Positions 5,957 through 10,366 of a stretch of 10,366 nucleotides of DNA are shown in pieces. Below the pieces are notes generated by a model. The model made no database searches and was not told the origin of the DNA. It saw only the letters and a list, made by a program, of their open reading frames with translations. Within the stretch, counting starts at the first letter, position 1. Each line of letters begins with the position of its first letter. Position numbers and translations under genes: made by a program. The DNA comes from Campylobacteraceae bacterium (lineage in GTDB: Bacteria > Campylobacterota > Campylobacteria > Campylobacterales > Sulfurovaceae): positions 1-10,366 of the forward strand of contig JALSQB010000137.1 in the NCBI GenBank assembly GCA_026985655.1, given 5' to 3'.

Positions 5957-6692
5957 ATATGTTTTATTTGATACCGAGACAACAGGAAATCAATCTGAAG
6001 ATAGAATTATTCAAGTTGGTGCTATGGTCGTTGGAGCTAAAGGTGAGGTAGAAGTTTATGATGAATTATGTTCTGCACCCCTTGCCATAAAAACTGAAGC
6101 CATGGAAGTGCATAACATTACGCCTGACGTGATTGAGGGAAAAGCCCCTTTTACGGCAACTAAATTTTGGAATGATTTGTCTGCACTTAACAATGAAGAT
6201 AATTATTTGATTGCTCATAATATTGCTTTTGATTTAGGCATGTTAGAAAAAGAGGGTTTTAAGAACTCTATGAAACTCATTGATACCCTACGTTGTTCTA
6301 AACATCTTTTTCCTGATTCTGATTATCATCGTTTACAGTATTTTAGGTATTCATTAGAACTGTATAAAAAAGAGCAAGCAGAGGCTAGTAAACATAATAT
6401 TGTTATTAAAGCCCATGATGCCATTGGTGATGTACTGGTGATGAAGCTTTTACTTTCTGAATTGGTAGCTAAAGTCAAAGTTCAATATGCTGGCATTAAT
6501 CCAATGGTTAAATTAGAAGAGCTGACAAACACACCTGTTATGATGAAAAGCTTTAAATTTGGAAAATATAAAGGCGAAGAGATAGCTGACATTGCACGAA
6601 GTGATGCAGGTTATATTAAATGGATGTTAAAGTCTTTAGAATTAGATGAAGATATGAAATATACTTTAGAGAGAACCTTAGAAAATGTATAA
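5949..6692 (+). CDS. DnaQ-like DEDDh 3'-5' exonuclease with ExoX-like C-terminal module
   Basis: This 247-residue protein carries all five DEDDh residues: D8 and E10 in FDTETTG, D95 in HNIAFDLGML, and H156 and D161 in HDAIGDVLV. These bind two metal ions and hydrolyse 3' ends of DNA or RNA. After a linker, residues 201-230 (SFKFGKYKGEEIADIA ... GYIKWML) form the small module known from exodeoxyribonuclease X and DUF3820-type proteins. ExoX of E. coli (single-strand DNA repair nuclease) is the closest functional parallel. The alternative, a DNA polymerase III epsilon subunit, is less likely because of this C-terminal module and the absence of polymerase-binding features. The start codon overlaps the end of the membrane protein gene by 8 bases. 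Confidence 0.88.
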   Translation: MTKYVLFDTETTGNQSEDRIIQVGAMVVGAKGEVEVYDELCSAPLAIKTEAMEVHNITPDVIEGKAPFTATKFWNDLSALNNEDNYLIAHNIAFDLGMLEKEGFKNSMKLIDTLRCSKHLFPDSDYHRLQYFRYSLELYKKEQAEASKHNIVIKAHDAIGDVLVMKLLLSELVAKVKVQYAGINPMVKLEELTNTPVMMKSFKFGKYKGEEIADIARSDAGYIKWMLKSLELDEDMKYTLERTLENV

Positions 6693-6750
6693 ATAACTTC
6701 TACAATGTTCTATTGATTTAGGAGAAAAAAATATTGAGTAGAAGTTATTT
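6691..6750 (+). terminator. 13-bp inverted repeat after the exonuclease gene
   Basis: AAATAACTTCTAC (6691-6703) is perfectly complementary to GTAGAAGTTATTT (6738-6750), with a 34-base loop. The stem begins within the exonuclease stop codon and ends in TTTT. It lies between convergent genes and is nearly symmetric, so it may end transcription from both sides. The long loop and short T-run make it weak. Confidence 0.45.
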
Positions 6751-6775
6751 TCACTGTATGAAGAGAGTTCTTAAA

Positions 6776-6819
6776 AACAGGAAGAAAAGCCTATATCTCT
6801 CTCATAAGGAAAGTATAGG
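6776..6819 (-). terminator. Weak terminator-like hairpin after the DUF808 gene
   Basis: On the minus strand, CCTATA (6819-6814) pairs with TATAGG (6795-6790), followed by a T-rich run (CTTTTCTTCC, then TTTTT). The 18-base loop and 6-bp stem are marginal. Confidence 0.3.
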
Positions 6820-6864
6820 ATAATTTTGTGGGGAGATTGTGTAGTTATATAATCACATTTCATT

Positions 6865-7734
6865 TTAGGCATTTTGATGTTTATGATAAAATTCCATAGG
6901 AATGAGTGCTAATGTTCCCACAATAGCACCAATAAGTAACTCTCCTAAGATAGAAGGCATACCTGCAACTAATTCATGAATAGCGTGAATATTATGAACA
7001 AATATCCCCCCAGCAACCAACAACATAGCAATGGTTCCAATAACCGTTAAGGCACGGATAATCTTCGGTAAAGAACGAATTAGCATATCACCAAACTTAT
7101 GCAGTAAGGATTGAGAATCCTTACTCATAGATACAATTTTATAACCAAAATCATCTATACGTACAAGTAGGGCAACTAAACCATACACAGCCACAGTAGC
7201 AAGAAAAGCAATAAGCGTTACTACGCCAACTTGTACTAAAAATTCATGGCTACTGACTGTACTTAAAGCAATAATCACTATTTCAATAGAGAGAATAAAG
7301 TCTGTACGAATGGCAGATTTTACTTTAACTTTTTCATAAGCGAGTAACTCTTCTTTAGTTTTTTCAATCTTATTGGTAGTGTTTTTACTTGTTTGATTTT
7401 TATGATAAAGATACTCATAGATTTTTTCCATTCCTTCATAGGCTAAGTAGATGCCACCTAAAATAAGTATGGGAGCAATGAGAAATGGAGCAAAAGCAGA
7501 GAGTAAAAAAGCCAAAGGTAAAATGATGAGTTTATTGATAATAGAGCCTTTAAAGATAGCCCAGATAACAGGTAACTCACGAGATGCTAAAAAACCTGAA
7601 GCTTGTTCGGCAGCTACGGCTAGGTCATCACCTAAAATACCCGCTGTTTTTTTGGTAGCGACTTGACTCATGGTTGCCATGTCGTCCATAAGTACTGCTA
7701 TATCATCAAAAATTGCAAAAAATCCACTTGCCAT
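6865..7734 (-). CDS. DUF808 (YedI) family inner membrane protein
   Basis: The 289-residue protein matches the DUF808/YedI family from its N-terminus: FAIFDDIAVLMDDMA (6-20), VATKKTAGILGDDLAV (25-40) and SRELPVIWAIFKGSIINK (51-68). Hydrophobic segments lie at about 66-84, 86-100, 144-162, 168-192, 226-248 and 262-282, so about six membrane spans. The stretch at 110-140 is a polar Lys/Glu/Thr-rich loop. The biochemical role of the family is unknown. The start has AAGGA 6 bases upstream (7741-7745 on the plus strand). It is divergent from the transpeptidase-like gene and convergent with the exonuclease gene, and so forms a single-gene transcript. The family assignment is firm. Confidence 0.93.
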   Translation of the reverse strand: MASGFFAIFDDIAVLMDDMATMSQVATKKTAGILGDDLAVAAEQASGFLASRELPVIWAIFKGSIINKLIILPLAFLLSAFAPFLIAPILILGGIYLAYEGMEKIYEYLYHKNQTSKNTTNKIEKTKEELLAYEKVKVKSAIRTDFILSIEIVIIALSTVSSHEFLVQVGVVTLIAFLATVAVYGLVALLVRIDDFGYKIVSMSKDSQSLLHKFGDMLIRSLPKIIRALTVIGTIAMLLVAGGIFVHNIHAIHELVAGMPSILGELLIGAIVGTLALIPMEFYHKHQNA

Positions 7735-7763
7735 ATAATATCCTTAATTGTTGTGTTTAAATT

Positions 7764-7775
7764 ATTATAATTGTA
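7764..7775 (-). promoter_or_regulatory. -10 region for the DUF808 gene
   Basis: On the minus strand, TACAAT (7775-7770) runs directly into TATAAT (7769-7764). Either can serve as the -10 box, about 30-40 bases before the ATG at 7734. Confidence 0.5.
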
Positions 7776-7805
7776 GCATATTAGTTTAATATATTTCTAT
7801 TTAAT

Positions 7806-7833
7806 TATACTTAAAAGTGAATTTCACTAAAAT
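7806..7833 (+). promoter_or_regulatory. Promoter and palindrome before the transpeptidase-like gene
   Basis: TATACT (7806-7811) and TAAAAT (7828-7833) are two candidate -10 boxes. Between them lies AGTGAA-T-TTCACT (7816-7828), a 6-bp palindrome around one base, which could be an operator. The ribosome binding site AAGGGA (7851-7856) follows, 4 bases before the GTG start. Confidence 0.35.
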
Positions 7834-7860
7834 TCCAAAATTGTTAAAAAAAGGGAAATA

Positions 7861-8496
7861 GTGAGAAAAATTGTATTAATTGTTCTGTTGAGTTTTGTTC
7901 TGACAGAGTTGGCTGTAGCGAAAGGACATAGTAATTGGCATTTAAATAAAATTTATAAAAAAGTTTTAAAAAAATCTAATATCAATAAACGTGCTTTACG
8001 TAAAGCATTCGCATATTATAAAAAAAATCAATACAAGAAAAAGCTTTCTAAGCGATATTTAGCGATTGCTGATTATACAAAAACAGCAAGACAAAGACGT
8101 TTGTATATTATCAATCTTTATAATGGAAAAGTATATCGCCATAAAGTAGCTCATGGCAAACACTCTGGTAAGATTGGTGGTAAAGTAAGACACTCTAGTA
8201 ATAAGTGTGGTACAAAAATGACCCCTTACGGATTTTTTAAGGTTGGTACGCATGTGGGTAAAACTAAAAAAAGACACTATCGCTATTTGAGTGTGAAAGG
8301 CTTACAGTGGAGTAATCGAAAAGTTGGTTTTCCTTCACGAAAGGGAGGGCGAGATATTATTGTTCACCCTGCTAAATATGTAAAATCAGGAGGTAGAAGT
8401 TATGGTTGTTTTGCTATTCAACCTAGAGGAATGTGGCGAGTTTTTAAGCAACTAAAAAGTGCATTACTTTATAGTTATACAGGACGAAAGTCGTAA
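7861..8496 (+). CDS. Exported L,D-transpeptidase-like murein enzyme (YkuD_2 family)
   Basis: The 211-residue protein starts with GTG after AAGGGA. The N-terminus MRKIVLIVLLSFVLTELAVA is a signal peptide of about 20 residues, so the product is periplasmic. The catalytic region matches the murein L,D-transpeptidase catalytic-domain family: DYTKTARQRRLYIINL (71-86), HGKHSG (98-103), TPYGFFKVG (121-129), the HP pair at 169-170, and the nucleophile motif RSYGC at 179-183 with Cys183. Such enzymes form or edit 3-3 peptide cross-links or attach proteins to peptidoglycan; here the family points to murein but the substrate is not proven. The mature protein is strongly basic (Lys, Arg and His), especially residues 27-65, which may aid binding to the anionic wall. 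It is transcribed divergently from the DUF808 gene. Confidence 0.88.
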   Translation: MRKIVLIVLLSFVLTELAVAKGHSNWHLNKIYKKVLKKSNINKRALRKAFAYYKKNQYKKKLSKRYLAIADYTKTARQRRLYIINLYNGKVYRHKVAHGKHSGKIGGKVRHSSNKCGTKMTPYGFFKVGTHVGKTKKRHYRYLSVKGLQWSNRKVGFPSRKGGRDIIVHPAKYVKSGGRSYGCFAIQPRGMWRVFKQLKSALLYSYTGRKS

Positions 8497-8547
8497 TATA
8501 AAATAAATTTATATTAAAATTTAATTTATTTATTAATTATATTATTA

Positions 8548-8553
8548 TATAAT
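8548..8553 (+). promoter_or_regulatory. -10 box for the TerB-like gene, in an A+T tract
   Basis: TATAAT lies 34 bases before the ATG at 8582, within an almost pure A+T stretch (8496-8570). A second TATAAT at 8562-8567 is too close to the start. Within the tract, AATAAATT (8502-8509) and AATTTATT (8523-8530) form a weak inverted repeat that may end the preceding transcript. Confidence 0.45.
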
Positions 8554-8581
8554 ATTTTAAGTATAATAATAAGGATTAAAT

Positions 8582-9172
8582 ATGAGTTTTTTAACTAAAG
8601 TAAGTGATATGGTATTAGATGTTTTTGGTAGAGATTCCAAAGATGAGAAACAAAAAATTGAAGAAGTTCAAATTAAAAAAGTAGAAACTGAAAAAGTAGA
8701 AGAATCAGTGAAAGATGTTGTCACTGAAGAAGTTGAAAAAGTAGTTGAAGTAGAAAAAATACAAGAAGTAAAACTTAGTGAAATTGATGCTCTAAAAAAA
8801 GAGTTGTCTGGTGCTTTCGAGAATCTCTCTTCGATGGAAGAGTATTGGGAAGCCATTGTTGCCATAGAAGCAGTTGCTGTCTCTAGTGCTTCAAGTGATA
8901 AAGATTTTTCAGATGCAGAACGTAAAGAGATTAAAAAATTTATTCAAAAGATAAATCCAAACAAAGAAATTCCTTCAACTGTTCAAGAAAAAATAGATGA
9001 GATTTATGCGAATCCTCTACCTCTAAATAAAGCTTTTTTACTGGCAAAAGAGACTAAAGTTGAGATGTCAATTTTTGAAGAGATTCTTGATGTGGTGATG
9101 CATACCGATGGTGTTAAATTTGAAGAAAAAGTTGTTCTAAACGCATGGCATGCATTTAAAGAGGCACGTTAA
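8582..9172 (+). CDS. Protein with Lys/Glu/Val-rich N-terminus and TerB-like helical domain
   Basis: The 196-residue protein has no signal peptide. Residues 1-16 are a short amphipathic stretch. Residues 17-65 are low-complexity Lys, Glu and Val (repeats of VEKVE type), probably a coiled coil or disordered linker. Residues 80-196 are all-helical and resemble TerB/DjlA-type domains: a first repeat, AVAVSSASSDKDFSDAERKE (97-116), and a second, VVMHTDGVKFEEKVVL (171-186). Each has a short acidic loop followed by a helix, as in TerB metal-binding proteins. TerB occurs in tellurite-resistance and stress operons, but no other ter gene is present, so no such role can be claimed. AAGGA at 8571-8575 sets the start. 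It is convergent with the WYL gene, with only 14 bases between the stops. Confidence 0.75.
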   Translation: MSFLTKVSDMVLDVFGRDSKDEKQKIEEVQIKKVETEKVEESVKDVVTEEVEKVVEVEKIQEVKLSEIDALKKELSGAFENLSSMEEYWEAIVAIEAVAVSSASSDKDFSDAERKEIKKFIQKINPNKEIPSTVQEKIDEIYANPLPLNKAFLLAKETKVEMSIFEEILDVVMHTDGVKFEEKVVLNAWHAFKEAR

Positions 9173-9186
9173 TTTTACACTCTCTT

Positions 9187-10110
9187 TTAATGTGACTCCA
9201 GTAAGCCTTTCATCTTTTTATCTAAACTCTTTTTAATCATTTTTTTTAAAGGGCGAGGATACATAATGCGAATTTTAGGTAACCATTTGATAATTAGCTC
9301 CTCTAGCTCTTTGTAGTTAGAGACGGTGTATTGTACCTCAATGTCGCCATTGTCAAAATCTGCCACGACCTCTTGGCTAGGTAGGTACTTTTTCAAAATA
9401 AAATAACGCCTAATAGAGCTGTCAATACGCAATCTAACCGTCACTTCTTTTTGTCCAAAAACTGCCCAAGGGGTCTGAATGCGTTTTATGAAATTGTTTA
9501 TATCTTGATGTGCAAAAAAAGTTTTTTTAGTTAAAATAAGCTCTTCAACCAATGAGATGCGTAAAAATTCAAATTTAGATTTGGAAACATTCTCTCCTAC
9601 AATGTAAAAGTTTTCATTGAGAAAGAGGATTTTGTAGGGGTGAAAATTTCGTTTTCCGACAAAACGCTCTGTTTTATAGACAATCTTTATCTCTTTGTTA
9701 AACTTAATAGCATGTTCTAGTTGTTTAATGACCTCTTTGTTTTTCATGTTCTCAAAAGGGCGTGACTTAAAATCATACACCGACATAGATTTTTCAACTA
9801 AGGCTTTGGTTCTGTCTGAAATCACCGACTCTTTGGAGGTAATTCCAAAAATATTGACAATGTTCGCCAAGGTCATTAAATCAGTAGCTGACAAAACCTC
9901 TTCTAGCAATACTTTTTTATAAGCTTGATAACACTCTCCCTCTTTACTCATAAAATCACCAAAGAGTTCACGAATAAGTTCAAAGTCACGCCGTATGGTT
10001 CGGTCGCTCACCTCATAGCTCTGTGCAAGTTGGCTAACGCAAAGTTTTTTACCCTCATTGAGGTGTTTTAAGATTTCAATGGTTCGGTACAGGCTTGATT
10101 TTTGGCTCAT
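9187..10110 (-). CDS. WYL-domain transcription regulator
   Basis: The 307-residue protein has the classic layout. An N-terminal winged helix-turn-helix spans residues 5-50 (LAQSYEVSDRTIRRDFELI at 28-46, DeoR/HTH_11-like). A helical linker follows, then a WYL domain at about 136-200, then a WCX-type C-terminal dimerisation extension (about 222-307). The WYL triad reads FYI (168-170, in NENFYIVGE), preceded by FHPYKI (156-161) and followed by the FEFLRIS core (180-186). Such regulators sense ligands, often nucleic acid or nucleotide, and control DNA-damage, defence or metabolic genes. The ATG has no Shine-Dalgarno site. It lies 3 bases after the stop of a 33-residue frame that has a strong one, which implies coupled translation. 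A dyad near its promoter suggests self-regulation. The target is unknown. Confidence 0.9.
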   Translation of the reverse strand: MSQKSSLYRTIEILKHLNEGKKLCVSQLAQSYEVSDRTIRRDFELIRELFGDFMSKEGECYQAYKKVLLEEVLSATDLMTLANIVNIFGITSKESVISDRTKALVEKSMSVYDFKSRPFENMKNKEVIKQLEHAIKFNKEIKIVYKTERFVGKRNFHPYKILFLNENFYIVGENVSKSKFEFLRISLVEELILTKKTFFAHQDINNFIKRIQTPWAVFGQKEVTVRLRIDSSIRRYFILKKYLPSQEVVADFDNGDIEVQYTVSNYKELEELIIKWLPKIRIMYPRPLKKMIKKSLDKKMKGLLESH

Positions 10111-10113
10111 GAT

Positions 10114-10215
10114 TTAAAATTGAAACCAGTCTTGTTCAGAAAGCCACATAAAACCCATACCTATAGCTCCATAAAACAAAGAAAAAGTAATAACTGTTAT
10201 AAATAATTTACGCAT
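10114..10215 (-). CDS. 33-residue membrane peptide upstream of the WYL regulator
   Basis: This frame reads MRKLFITVITFSLFYGAIGM and continues GFMWLSEQDWFQF. One hydrophobic segment (about 4-25) follows a basic start, and the end is aromatic and polar. An AGGAG Shine-Dalgarno site lies 9 bases before the ATG (CTCCT at 10225-10229 on the plus strand). The stop is 3 bases before the ATG of the WYL regulator, which has no site of its own, so the peptide probably governs its translation. The product may be a small membrane protein or a leader peptide. No family is recognised. Its reality rests on the strong ribosome binding site, the tight spacing and the coherent membrane-protein composition. Confidence 0.6.
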   Translation of the reverse strand: MRKLFITVITFSLFYGAIGMGFMWLSEQDWFQF

Positions 10216-10248
10216 AAAATAATACTCCTAAATAATATCAAATTTCTC

Positions 10249-10268
10249 TTCGGACAAAATACGCCGAA
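10249..10268. promoter_or_regulatory. Dyad TTCGG-N10-CCGAA in the divergent intergenic region
   Basis: TTCGG (10249-10253) and CCGAA (10264-10268) form a GC-containing inverted repeat in an otherwise AT-rich spacer. It lies at or just after the predicted start of the minus-strand transcript. The total length of 20 bases suits a dimeric regulator, possibly the WYL protein. As RNA it could also form a 5-bp hairpin. Confidence 0.4.
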
Positions 10269-10273
10269 AAAAG

Positions 10274-10279
10274 ATTATA
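10274..10279 (-). promoter_or_regulatory. -10 box for the small peptide/WYL operon
   Basis: Reading the minus strand, TATAAT (10279-10274) lies about 60 bases before the ATG at 10215. The transcript would start near 10267, inside the dyad. A plus-strand TACAAT at 10278-10283 overlaps it and may serve the divergent gene at 10311. Confidence 0.45.
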
Positions 10280-10310
10280 CAATTTGAACATTAAAATCAA
10301 GGAGCAGATA

Positions 10311-10366
10311 ATGAGAGAAATATCATTTATAAACGGACAAAAAATGCAAACTAAGAACAATATAAT
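10311..10366 (+). CDS. N-terminal start of an unidentified divergent gene (partial)
   Basis: ATG follows a strong AAGGAG (10299-10304) with a 6-base gap, and the frame stays open to the window edge, beginning MREISFINGQKMQTKNNI. Eighteen residues are not enough to recognise a family. It is divergent from the WYL operon and shares its intergenic dyad, so it is a candidate target of that regulator. Confidence 0.65.
   Translation, partial: MREISFINGQKMQTKNNI

Noticed and set aside
7451..7666. 71-codon plus-strand frame inside the DUF808 gene
   Set aside because: It is antisense to a clear family member, with composition typical of a shadow frame.
8059..8277. 72-codon minus-strand frame inside the transpeptidase-like gene
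   Set aside because: It is a shadow of the coding strand with no start signals.
8497..8570. Replication origin or integration site in the A+T tract
   Set aside because: No DnaA boxes, iterons or attachment-type repeats are seen; it is explained as a promoter region with a weak inverted repeat.
8668..8865. Ser/Thr-rich minus-strand frame
   Set aside because: It is the reverse complement of the Glu/Lys-rich low-complexity region of the TerB-like gene.
9695..9922. 75-codon plus-strand frame inside the WYL gene
   Set aside because: It is antisense to a well-supported regulator and has no ribosome binding site.

Overview
The window is AT-rich, gene-dense bacterial DNA. It is most consistent with a free-living member of the Campylobacterota (epsilonproteobacteria, in the range of Sulfurimonas, Sulfurovum or Arcobacter). 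Reasons are the gene order ffh-rpsP-khpA-rimM-trmD-rplS, the short TrmD and S16 proteins, AAGGA-type ribosome binding sites, and promoters with a clear TATAAT/TAAAAT -10 box but no recognisable -35 box. The genus cannot be fixed from what is visible.

Layout. 1-1450: the last codons of an unknown gene, a 40-residue single-membrane-segment protein not previously resolved, and a stand-alone AAA ATPase of the AAA_14/DUF4143 type, which looks like an accessory gene. 1552-5260: the translation and protein-targeting cluster. ffh (SRP GTPase) is followed by a 194-base non-coding stretch, then rpsP (S16), khpA (KH RNA-binding protein), rimM (30S maturation), trmD (tRNA m1G37 methyltransferase) and rplS (L19), closed by a strong rho-independent terminator. 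5294-6750: a two-gene operon of a three-helix membrane protein overlapping a DEDDh exonuclease with an ExoX-like C-terminal module. 6865-7734 (minus): a DUF808/YedI membrane protein, divergent from an exported L,D-transpeptidase-like protein (7861-8496). 8582-9172: a cytoplasmic protein with a Lys/Glu-rich N-terminus and a TerB-like helical domain. 9187-10215 (minus): a WYL-domain transcription regulator, apparently translationally coupled to a 33-residue membrane peptide. The start of an unknown divergent gene lies at the right edge.

The strongest undescribed signal is the ffh-rpsP spacer. It can form an H-type pseudoknot (7-bp and 8-bp helices, no intervening base) with a hairpin in each long loop, one capped by a GCAA tetraloop, preceded by two mutually exclusive hairpins. 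It ends 16 bases before the rpsP ribosome binding site. The position and architecture fit a cis-regulatory leader of a ribosomal protein operon. The second most interesting locus is the small-peptide/WYL-regulator pair with its TTCGG-N10-CCGAA dyad. No tRNA, rRNA, CRISPR or insertion sequence was seen, and no gene-free gap exceeds 300 bases.
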